From Paroedura picta (Eukaryota; Chordata; Lepidosauria; Squamata; Gekkonidae), in the NCBI RefSeq assembly GCF_049243985.1, contig NC_135379.1, positions 31,629,001 through 31,693,000 of the forward strand: a stretch of DNA of 64,000 nucleotides. Direction: 5' to 3'. A model generated the notes under the pieces. It was not told where the DNA came from, searched no databases, and saw only the letters and a list, made by a program, of their open reading frames with translations. Made by a program: the position numbers and the translations under genes. This document shows, piece by piece, positions 31,501-43,500 of the stretch (positions are counted from its first letter, which is position 1; each line of letters opens with the position of its first letter).

Positions 31501-34500
31501 AATGTTTTGGTAATTATCATACTGAAAACTGGAATCTTTAATTATAATTACTCTTTTCATTATCTTTCTTTAAAGTATTCTAATTCTGTTTGGCATGCTG
31601 ACTTTCTACAGTGCAGCTTGTAAGTGTGATTGTGTTCTAATGAGTGGCACGAAGAACTGGGCCTTGAGAGAAAAGGTTAATAAGGCCTCCTTTTATAAGG
31701 AAGCGGCAAAGTTTGCTTTTCTGCACGTCTCTCCATTGGATTTGCATAGCACAAAAGTCATACTGATTCTTCTTTTGACCAGTTTCTAGTTGATTTTGCT
31801 CAAGTCTGTCCTCTTACGGGGATTGAGCCATTGCAAAATGCAGCTTAGAAGAATCTTTAGAGTCTCTGAGATTTCTGAGTGTTTGAGTTTCCTCTAAGAA
31901 GTATGTTGAGGTCCATTGCAAGGCAAGTCCAGCGGTTTGGACCCTGGAGAAATCTTGCACTGGCAGATGAGAGATATGTCAGCATTAACAGGAGAGTTCT
32001 GTAGGATCCAACCTTTTTACCTGCTCAACAATGTTGTTAGAGAATTGGCCTATGTTTTCTCTGTTGACTTGCATTTGGTATCTTTGATCTTTCCAGATTA
32101 TATGCTGAGAATAATAGATAGATAATAAATAATACATCAGGAGTGATGTGGAAAGGAAAAAGTTTAAAATGTAAGCTCCAATGAGGCCTTTTTAGTCAAA
32201 GAACAGTATATAAGCACATGAAAAGTACCAGGATGGTTGGTGCTTGAGTTCTGGTAAAAGTAAGGGCGGTCTGTGTGCCTGCTTACAACCAGTATGAAAA
32301 TCTTAATGAAGCTCTAGAAAGAACAAAGAAAAACATGTTAGCAGAGACAGAATCTTGCAGTGTGAGCAGGAAATCTTCCTCACGCCTGTGCTGAAGCACC
32401 GTAGAGAGTAGATAACTTTAGCTCAATGGTTCTTAACCTTGAATCCACTGCCACTCCCTCCAGATATCTGAGACTGGGACCTAGTGGCCTGCAGTGTAAA
32501 ATAACTACTTCATTTGCTGTCCAAAGCCATTGCAAGTGGAAACAAAGGCCTACCTAAAACTGTGAATGCCCCCCTTGGTGCGGGGTAGCATATCCCACCT
32601 TAGAACAACTGCCCTCATTGTTGCCATTCTTCAGAACTCAGTAGGTTCTCTCCTTTCCCAGTGTTCTACTATTATGTCAGAGTTGCCCCACAGTATAATT
32701 ATATGGGGAGGGTGTGTGGCTCAGCGGTAATGCGTTGGCTTGGCTTGCAGAAGGTCCCAGGTTCCGTCCCTGGTGTTGTCACCAGGTAGGAAGTGATATG
32801 AAAGACTTGGCGAGCCACTTTCAGTCTGAGTTAATAGTAGTGACCTAGATGGACTGATGGTCTGATTCAGTATAAGGTGGCTTCAAGTTATCTCCTCTCT
32901 AATTTGGTGCTTCAACACAGTATTTAAAAGGCTGCCATATGGAGGATGGAGCAGAATTGTTCTCTCTTGCCCTGGAGGGACCAATGGGAGGAAATTAATT
33001 CAACAGAAATTCCATCTCAACATCCGGAAGAAGTTCCTGACAGAGCAGTTTCTCATTGGAACAGGCTTCCTTGGGAGGAGATGGGTACTCCATCTTCGGA
33101 AATTTTTAAACAGAGGCTTGATAGCAATTTGACAGAGAGGCTGATTCTGTGAAGGCAAAGGAGTGGCAGGTTACAGTGGATGAGCGATAGGGTTATGAGT
33201 GTTCTGCATAGTGAAGGGGTTGGACTAGATGACCCATGAGGTCCCTTCCAACTATTATTCTATGATTCTATGAAGTGTTCATGTGTGTGTGTCCGTGTCC
33301 TGACGGATCGTATGAACATTTTCTGGAAACTTACACCTTCTGGTATTACTAAGTTAAGTTGCATGTAAATAATGAGAAGTGTCAAACTCCACAAAAATGA
33401 AACAAGGAGAGAGATTGCTTTTAGTTATGTACAAATTGTCATAGCAATCCCAGTCCAGCATAGGATAGTTTTCAGTTTGGCAGTGCCAGGAGGCGGGCTT
33501 CCGTGCACAGCAAACGTGGGTGCATGCTGGGTTGGAGAAGCCTGTACTCAATCCTCTAGTAATATAGGGGGGAAACTTTGGAAAGAAATCTTTTTAATGG
33601 TATTTCGGAGGAGTTTTAGCCTATATTGTGGGGAATTTTCACTTTCCTTCTAATCAAGCTTCTGTTCAACTTGTGTTGATAGCCCGTTCAGTATAGCACA
33701 TTTTCTGGTGTTTAATTATGAATAAATGCATATAAATTGCGTTTATATGACTATAATTATATTCAATATCTATAGCTTTCTGGGTGGAATATGTCAGAAG
33801 CTGCTACTGCTATTGGTAATTAGTGAAGGATTCCTGTGAATTCTCTGAGTCAAGGCATCATTTAGGTATCAGGGAGCCTGCTTCATCTCCCGGAGTGTAT
33901 TATTTCACAGTTAACTATATTGCAAAGCCATAATAAAGCTGAGCAGACTCTGTGAGCTGTTCATCATTGTGTGTGTGCAAATGCATGCGTTCATGTGCAG
34001 CCTTTGAGACACGACTCTTCCAGCCCCCCTTCACCAAGCCGTCCTCACATTTAAACAAGCTCTCCTCCTCCCTTGCTGATTTAAAGCTGCTCTGATGTTG
34101 CAAATCTGCTAGGAAGTCTGTTTTGCTGCTCAGATTGAGATTTTAATCTTTTGCTGTTTAATTTGGAGGGATTATACCTTGCAACAGTATTCTGTGACCC
34201 ATTTGGTTCTGTATCAAGAACAACCTTGCATCTAGTACCAATGCAGTACTTGTGCACCTTTCTGCTTGTGCACCTTGCTGCTTTTTTATTTTGAATTTCT
34301 TTTTATTAGAACATAAACCTGCAGTCCTTGTGTGAGCACTTTTCAGAGCTTGAGGGTTCAGGCATTTTGTTGTCTTTTACAAGAGCCTATTTTCTTTGCC
34401 AGTTGTATATATGTGTACACCTACACCGATGTCTTTGTAGGGAAGAGATTGAGATGGGATTGTGACCTAGCCAGTGTGTAGCATCAGAACCGATCTCTTT

Positions 34501-37500
34501 CAGCCCCAACCTAGAAAGAATTAGACTAAATGGCTAAATTTGCTCAAAAGCTGCTTTAAAAGTTTGCAGTAAGGGAAGAGAAATGTTGGAATAGTAGCAT
34601 GAAACAGGGCAGCTTATGTTTGCCCAGGTGAGCGGTGAGATGCTAATTTGGTATAATGACCAGCCAATCTCACAACGGGGGATAAATTCCTGGCACAATT
34701 TGAACCCTGCCCGAGCCATGCAGGCATATTTGTCACTCAATGTGTGCTGAAATATTTGACACTAGAGGGTGCTACAATGCTGCTTGCAATGCAGAATCGG
34801 TTATGTGGGCCCTAATTTTTGATGGCGTGTGAATAGACTTCATATTGATGAACTTGAGATCTTTTCCAGAATCCATCACTGTTTCTTGAAAAACTCAGGG
34901 GTGGCAGCAGCGCTGAATGCAGTTGCAGAATAAAAAATCATCTTTCAGAATGAGTTCACATTTGTTCTGAGCCAATGGCATGCAGAAACAGTGTGGATCC
35001 ACTGCTGAATGAGGTCCCATGGGAGCAAAGGTGTGCTCTTTGGGTTAAAATACAACCCGTTTTGTCCGGTGCACATATTCAGCCTTTGAGAGTTGGTTGT
35101 GGAATGAAGGGCAGTTATAAATGTCATCTGTATTGAAAGGTTTACATAATCTCTGCACTATACTAATGCCTGGTTGCATGTGCCTAATGCACTCACTACC
35201 TGATTGGCCCTCGGGGACATCAGTCATCCTCCTGGGGGATCAATCACGCATGGGACGCCCTGCCCCTGACTGCCTCTACCTTCCTGATTAGCCCGCAGTG
35301 AGGTCACTCCCCCCCCCAGAGGACCAATCAGGTAAGGGACGCCCTGAAGCTGGGCTGCAGGCCAGCCGACTAGCCCTGGGGATGACAGTTCCTCAGCAGT
35401 GGCCACCCAGTAGGAAGCCCTACTGGCCCGAACAGGCCTGCTACCTGGATGTGGGTGGGAAGCCAGGGAGGCCCCACCAGTGCTCACCTCCACCCCAAGC
35501 AGCCCCACCACAACCTTGCCAGGCCTTGGCCATGTTTTCCTGGGTCGGGGAGGGGGGCCAGGAAGGCCCCGCCAGCCCTGCTGTAGCCTCACCAGGTCTC
35601 GATGCTGCTTGCCCGGGTCGGATGGGGGCTAGAGCCCGTTGTATTTTTTCTCAATTTTTTTCTTGCTAGTCATCTATAAAAAGATAGTTGGTGAGTGAGC
35701 TTTGGGGCGGGTTGAAGGCAGGTTCTTCTCCCTGGAGACTATGTAGCAAATAAGCCCTGAATCTGGTGGAGCCGAGCCATACTTTCTTTAGGGCCAGGGA
35801 CTACCAACGTGATGATATTAGAAGATTGTAGTGTTCTTCTGGGGACATACTAGGAAAGGCGGTCCCTCAGATAGGCAGTATAAGTACTGTTACCATTGGT
35901 AGAACTGCCTCTATTCTGGCTGATAAATCAGGTACTTAGGGTGGTCTGGTGATAATATAGGAATAAGAGGAAACCATCTGTTCTGTTGTTCATGTCCTGG
36001 AAGAGGTCCACTTTGTACAAGTCTGGTTACATGCAATGTCCTGAAGAACAGCGTATCCATCGTACATACTGCCCCTTCATTGACATATTATTGGTGTAGC
36101 TGATAAATGACTTGGCAGGAATTTATCAAACAACGTATTTGATGTATTCACAAATCTATAAAGACACAATCCCTGAACAAAGCTGAATAGCAGATTGCAG
36201 GTAATCACACTAGTCCAAAAGCAGCAGTGGTGCAAACACCTTGTATTAGGACTAAATGGTCACAAAGGAGCAATCAAGCTTTGAATTCCCCAGAAATCAT
36301 CTTCAGAAGAGATGCAGTGTTTTAAAAGGAAAGAAAGAAGGGACCAAGGCAAAGGGAGGGTTGGGGGGACTATGCTTTTCCATTTTAATAGTCTTAAGAT
36401 GGAATACAAGAGGCATTGCAGACTTATTTGGGATCAACATGGGAAGAGCACAACAAAGATTTCAGGTTACATAAGCAGTGGCTGTTCTCCTTTGAATCTG
36501 GATTTGTCTCTAACAAGAGCAGTGAGTCCCCTTGTAAGGAAGAAAGCAGAAAGATGTGGCCTTTATATCAACAACGGTTAAGATTAGTGGTGCCCTAGGT
36601 TAACATTTAGTGGAAGCAGATTCGGATAGTATTATTTAGTGGGCATGAGCCCACCTCTTCTTAGATTGCTCAATGTATTGTTTTCCCAAAACAGTCCCAA
36701 ACTGCAGGTAGCCCTGCTGGTCTATTTCCAGAAGAATCCATAAGTGTCAACACTGTAATACCTTTTATTAAGACCAATTCATACTGGAGTTCATCCTTTT
36801 GTAAACAGGGGGTCACAGAAGATACTTAGTTCAACCCCTTTATCTGTTTTAGGGTGAATTTTGGGTCCCATAGCATCTTAAAGACCAACATAGTTTTCCA
36901 GAGGCCAAGATTACTTCATCAGATATAAACAAGAACAGAGATCCATCAGCCCTTTGGTCCAGGTCAGAAGGCGGGAGGGACGTAGCGGAGAAGGGCAGTT
37001 TGGAGTCCTGATGCAGAGAGACGGTGCAAAGCATAATCAGGCTAATTAGAGCCAAAGAGGGGAACTGCAAAAAAATAGTATCTGGTTCAGTTTTACAAGG
37101 TCCTTTATGAACATCCTAAGAGTGTTCTCTTTTAGGGTTGACTTCTTCATACCTGGGGTTGCTGTCGTTGGTGGATTTTCAATATGTTCCAATCCTGGTC
37201 TGCTGGAACAAGAAGGAGAGTTGGAACTAGCAGTAAAACGTACCACACATCCTCCTGCTCATTGGGTGCACACACAGGTATGTGAAATATAGTTATGCCT
37301 GGACGACTATTTGTATCATGTTTCATTTGTTTTTTACCCCAAAGTCCCAGAGGGCCAATCGCTCCCAGCACAGTGAGTGCTGCACCGCAGGGGGTGGGGG
37401 AGGAGGTGCACCTGCTGGTTTGCGGGCGCTGGCGTGCTGTGGCCCGCGCCTCCCTCTTTCCCCTGGTCCCCAGACCTCCCTCTCCCCCACCCGGTCCCCA

Positions 37501-40500
37501 GCTCGAGAAAGGTTGGGGACCACTGCTGTATAGGGCCATTTTCTCCTTGCGGAATTGTACACTGTCTTTAATTTGCCCACCCCCTTAATCGCCCAGCTTG
37601 TCCAGTTGCTCCCATAGACAAAGAACACCTTCCTTCCCCTCTCTCCAGCACACACAAACCATGACCAGAATGTTCTGTGGACTGCATTTCCTTCGAACGA
37701 GACTGCCGGCAGCAGAGCACATCGGCTGCTGCCATGGTCTGGCACCCTTCATAGCAGTTTGCATGAACAGCAGTTCCTCTTTTGGGCCCCCTTCAGCTTT
37801 ATTGTCGTCGAGAGAAATAAGCTCCTGTATTGTTGACTAGCAATTCAGTGTAAAATCAATGCAGTCTTCTCACTTGAGCAGAAAGAATCCCCAGGTTGAT
37901 CCTAATCCATCGGCTGCCACGTGACCATAAAATGCACTCCTGCTGCTGCTAAATAGGTTAGTTTCATGCATCATTGGAATTTCAATAAAATAACTCATTT
38001 TGAAAGACTTTCTTGAAAAGTATGGACCACACATGCTAATATGACTACTTGTGGAGATTTCCTATTGATTCCCTGTTGCCCATTAGGGACCTTGTAAAAC
38101 CCTCCCCTCATAATTGTCTGCCTCAGAGGCGTCTCCCTGGAGGGGTCCTTCCTTCCTTAATGTGCTTTTCTGATTTAAGGGGTTTTTTTTTGTTAATTAT
38201 GTTCATAGTGTTATAACTGGAAGCAGTTATAAGCAGCTGCCCATCCAAGTGAAAGTGCGTTGGGGTGTTTGGATTAATAAGAGCCCAACAATAACTGATT
38301 GTGATTAGCAGATAACAATTGCGTCCATGTTTTACTTTTCCACCCTGCGTGTCTGTATCTTCAAAATGATCATTCTGATCTTTGCAAATCTGATACCTTT
38401 GTAGTCTATATATTGAAGACCAAAAGAAACCTTAACAACACGGGGGCAGAGCTATGTATAGGATCTAAAAAAAGAGCTATTCTTAATTTCTTAGTAACTG
38501 CAAAGGCAACAACTATGAAGCCTCCACCAAGAGAGGTACTTGGGTAACATTTGAGAAAGCATGACGGTTGTGAGAATTAAGCTACATATAAATCTTAACT
38601 AATCGTTCAGGCAGTTTGCCTGAGTAATGGGTTTCTGTCTTACGTGTTAGGAATTTATTAACTTTGGCTATCATATGTAACAGTAGTACTCATTTCACAA
38701 CTCAAATGAAACCACATTCATATTTACTATCAACCAAAAGAGCCATCTGACTGTAGCAAATGCACCCATAAATTAATATCATATGCAGCTCTTAATGGTA
38801 AATACATAACAGTAACATTTTTATTAGCATAGGGCTCCTTCTTTCCGCTGCTTTTAAAGCTTAACCCAGCCCTTCTGTGTGCAGAGTGAGGGGAAGTCCT
38901 TATCTCTTCTCTGCCCAGCATCAGCCACAGCGTCTCCAGTGGAAGAGTGACATTGCCAAGGCACAGTATTGGGGAACCAGGAGTATAACCACCCCCACTC
39001 CCCAATATGGACATCCTCCTCTTTTCTGGGGAAACTGGGATGTTAGTGGTGGTGGTTTTACTCTGTCCATGGCCAGCTTGTTTTACTCTCAGCAGCCACC
39101 CAGGTGAAGAAGACAATGAAAAAGAGTTGGTTCTTTGTACCCCACTTTGCACTACCCAAAAGATTCTCAAAGTGGCTCACAATCACCTACCCTTCCTCTC
39201 CCCACAGGCATCCTGTGAGGTAGTTGAGGCTGAGAGAGCTCTGAGAGAACTGTGACTGGCCCAAGGTTCCCCAGCTCGCTGCATACGGAAGAGTGGGGAA
39301 TCCAATGTGGTTATCCAGATTAGAGGCCTTAGCTGCTGCAACAAAGTGGCTCTCATCGAGGATGCAAAGGCTATGGAGAAGGGTGGGGTTTGGGGGGGAT
39401 TATTTGGGTTTTTTAGAGGATGTGAGGCTTGCAGCTGAGTGAGGCTTGCATCTTACCTCTCCTCAGGGCCTGATTTACATGAAAAGAGGCCCTAGGCTAT
39501 TCCACTTATGTGGCCCTTTCACCTCCCATATTTAAGTTTGTAAATTACATGAGAGATAATAAAATACATCATTACTGTGATATATATCTACTAGTAATCA
39601 AGCCCGCTGCACCTAAATGCAGCGGGTGCTAGACCACGGAGCCCCCGGCATTCGCGCGGAGCGCGACTGCCGGGGGCTCTGTTTGTCAGGGGGCTGAAGC
39701 GGCGAGAGGCGCTTCGCGGCTCTCGCTGCGTCAGGCCGCCCTCAAGGAAGCAACTGCGAGCCGCAGTTGGGGACCACTGCTCGCAGTTGCTTCCTTCAGC
39801 AGGCTGGGAATCAGCCGGGCCAATGGTCTGTCAGGAGGAAGGGGCCAATCAGGCCCCTTCCTCATCACAGACAAAGCCCTTCACCTGAGGGCTTAACAAA
39901 TTATTTAGTCCGCGGCGCCCGCGGTGCCGCGGGCGTGTTAAGGATATGTTAAATGAACATGTTGTGATTGGTACTAACCTTTATAAAAAATGTGGAATAT
40001 AGGCCCCTCTTGATCTTGAGGCCCTAGGCTGAAGCCTAGTTAGCCTATAGGAAAATCCGGCCCTGCCTGTCCTCCAACTCTATTAGTAGCTGTCAACCTG
40101 CCAGCCTCATACCCTACAGGGCAGTGTCCTTGCTTGGTTTCCTGGAATAGGGGAATAGGTGCCACACTGAGGAACAATGCCCAGAAACACTACAGATAGT
40201 GTGGCAAAGAGCCATGTACAGCTGCTGAGTCCGTGAGTGTTGGTGATATATAAAATGATGGCAAGGGCAAATACTGGTCAATTCAAGCAACTTTTAGTGT
40301 GCATAAAAATGCAATACTGTATGATTTTCAAAATTGTATTAAAAATTATAAATGCACTAGGGTCTATATGGATACTCTCTGAACAAAGGTGCAGTATATT
40401 AAATATCAGTGCTTCTGTGGCAGCAGTTGAATGTACAAGATTCCAGAAAAAAGCCGTTTAGATGTTGAACGTGATTTCCTGTATTTATTTATTTAAAGTT

Positions 40501-43500
40501 TTTAATTTACTGTGTTTATACCTCACTTGTCTCTCTAAGGGAGACTCAAAGCAAGAAGTATGCCCGGCCCCAGCTTGGCGTAGTTAATATTTTATGCTGT
40601 TTTCATTGTTTTATTTTTTTTATTTTACTGTTGTGAACTGCCCCAAGCCCATTCATGAAGAGGGGTGGTATACAAGTTGAATACTACTACCAATAATAAT
40701 GCAACTACTGTACAATATCGGTTCTCATCCGATTTTTCTCGTCAGATTTTCTTCCATTTAAGTGACTCTTCCAGTAATCAAATAAACTTTAATTTTTTAA
40801 GGGAAATTTTTCATACTAATACCTGGTTTCAGGGAAATCTGACATGTTTTGTGTTGGGTGCTGGTAGTTGAGCTGTTTCTGACTTCTTGAATATATATAT
40901 TTTTAACGGACTGGTCAACTAAAATATGCTGTATAGAGGTCATTTGCATCGTCAGAAAAAGAAGAAGAGTTGGTTCTTATATGCCGCTTTTCCCTACCTG
41001 AAGGAGGCTCAAAGCGGCTTACAGTCGCCTTCCCTTTCCTCTCCCCACAACAGACATCCTGTGAAGTAGGTGAGGCTGAGAGAGCCCTGATATCACTGCT
41101 CAGTCAGAACAGTTTTATCACTGCTGTGGCGAGCCCAAGGTCACCCAGCTGGATGCATGTGAGGGAGCGCAGAATCGAACCTGGCATGCCAGATTAGAAG
41201 TCCACACTCCTAACCACTACACCAAACTGGCAGGAAGTGCAAGTTGGCCAGAGGAAATAATTGTTTGGTTTCCAGTGAGGGAGAAAATGCTCCTACCCCA
41301 GAAACATGCCTGGGTCTCTATGGCTGGTCACACCACTCATTACCATCTCCCAATAGGATATGCATGGCTCTGTCTATAACTGGAAGATGAACATTAGCAT
41401 GAATGCAGTTACTCCTTGTTTTCCTGGAAACTTAATGTCTAAAAAGTTTGATTCCAGGGTAATTTTGTTTTAAAAACGGCTGCTTTTCAAATTTAAAAAG
41501 TATAATAACCATATCCAAGAAGTTTGGGGAGGGGTCTCAAAATCTCTTCTTCAGAGTTCTTCTGATTAGCCAGCATGCTCCTTAGGTCTCTGTGGAGTAA
41601 TGTGACCGCTCCGTTGTCTTATCGCTCAGAGCCATCTGCCAGGGAGCATTCTTTGCTTTGAGGAATGCGCCTAGGGGGTCGTGGAAACATTTTCTCCCTT
41701 GGCGAACGTTGCTGCCAAGTGACCATGTGTTCCTTCAGCCTCCCAGGGCTTCCTCTTAGCTATCGGGAGCTCTTGTACACGCTGCCCGGTCGGGTTTGCT
41801 GTCCAGCTAACCGTCCTTTTCTCAACCCTTCCTCCCCTGTAGTGTGCTCTCCACTCCGAAGTGGCTTTGCGAGTGGGAGGCAACTTCTTCTTTGACCCTC
41901 AACCTACCGACGCCCCCGTAGACCTCGTGCTCATAGCAGGCGGAGTAGGAATTAACCCTTTGTTCTCCATACTGCTGCATGTCACAGACCTCCATCGAAA
42001 AGAAGGAAAGGAAGGAACCGGATACCAAATAGGGATGACTAACCTATTGTACAGTGCCAAAAACACAGACGAGCTGCTGTTTCGGGTAAGCCAAACAAAG
42101 CTGCTATTTAGGGTTAGCATCTCTCACTCATTTGGCCGGCATCGGTGGTTGCAGAGGGCTCTGTGACTCTTGGGCTGTGAGAACGACCTTCTTGGAGAAA
42201 AGGCAGGGGTATGTCACTGTGTCAGATTGGGGGACGGGGGGACGGGACCCAGAGCTGGTATTTGTGGAGGTAACAGCCTGCCTCCTCCCTTGGGAGGAAT
42301 TGAATCTACATTTTTAAATTACTACTATTAATTAAACTTATATTCCTCCCTCCCAGCAAGGTGGCTCAAGGCGGTCTACAACAATTAAATATAAAACAAT
42401 GCAATTTGGACCAATCAATTAAAAAGCGAAAACCGAAACTAACCACTTAATTAATAATATAAAACCAACAGTATCAAACATAGCAGTATCTGCATCAAAA
42501 AATGGTGTATCACGTTCTGATCTCCTGGAGCTAGACTCCAGATTATGGATAATTTGTTTGAGGGGAGGTTAGATGTTATTGAATTCACTGGCCCCAAACA
42601 AAAGCCTGGTGGAAGAGCTCCATCTTTCAGGCCCTGCAGAACTGTGTGACTTCCGTCAGGGCCTGGATCTGCTTTGGAAGCTCTTTCCACTCGCTGAGGG
42701 CCAGGACGGAAAATGCCTTGTGAGGCTCCTACTGCCCAGTGAAGCCACATCTCTCTCCCGCAGTAGGCTGAGAACCGAGAGCCCTTTGGCACTACTGCTC
42801 CCCAGCTGGCCCTTGGACCTTTTGCTTGAAAGCTTGGCTTGTAGAAGACAAGAAGAGCTGGCGTTTGGTATCCTGCTTTTTACTACCCGAAGGAATCTCA
42901 AGGGGGCTTACAATCGCCTACCCTTCCCTTCCCCACAACAGACATTTTGAGGTGGGTGGAGCTGAGAGAGCTGTGAGAGAACTGTGGGTGACCCAAGGCC
43001 ACCCAGCTGGCTGCATGCAGAGGAATGGGGAGTCAAACCCGCTGCCCCTCTTAACCACTACACCCAGCTGGCTCTTGGTATCTAGGGAAGTGGGGTTTGG
43101 TGAAGTTGCAGAGAGGTTGGGGGAGGCAGACAGTAGTGCCGACGTGTGCATTTCTTCTTCCCACCCTCGTAGCGCAATGTGTGATGAGAAGCATTCAGGA
43201 GAGTGGAGGAGGGAGCGGGTGATCAGCCTCTGCCTGCTCACTTGCAAGAAATATTGTCTGTGACGGAAAGCATGCTTGGATTGCCTCTTATTTAAAAGTC
43301 CCGTATCCTTTTAGAAGGGAGACTCAGGATAGAGTATTCTAGTGCAAACCTTCCAACTCTGTGGTGTTGGATTTCTGCAGGTCGCAGCTGTTTTGATTTA
43401 TTTAACTATGGCATGACCAAGTACCTTTCACATTTCAGAAACGTATCCTTGGTTTAACAAATGCATTTCCTGGGAAGATCGCGTGCAATTTCCATGTAAC

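Larger units (their letters stand above)
30269..37135 (+). other. OXNAD1 intron 4
   Basis: This long intron holds a tRNA-headed SINE (32704-32894), a CR1 3' end (32920-33274), a GC-rich element (35140-35692) and an interspersed repeat around 36845-36950. The rest is unique sequence without coding potential I can support. Confidence 0.7.
37278..41842 (+). other. OXNAD1 intron 5
   Basis: This holds a GC-rich hAT remnant (37340-37532), a conserved-looking AT-rich stretch (38160-38340), two tRNA-headed SINEs, the multi-hairpin GC-rich element at 39590-39945 and an L2-type tail. No exon was found. Confidence 0.7.
42086..43438 (+). other. OXNAD1 intron 6
   Basis: Nearly the whole first kilobase is repeat: an L2-like LINE 3' region on the minus strand (42310-42840) and a minus-strand SINE (42845-43075). 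Confidence 0.7.
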
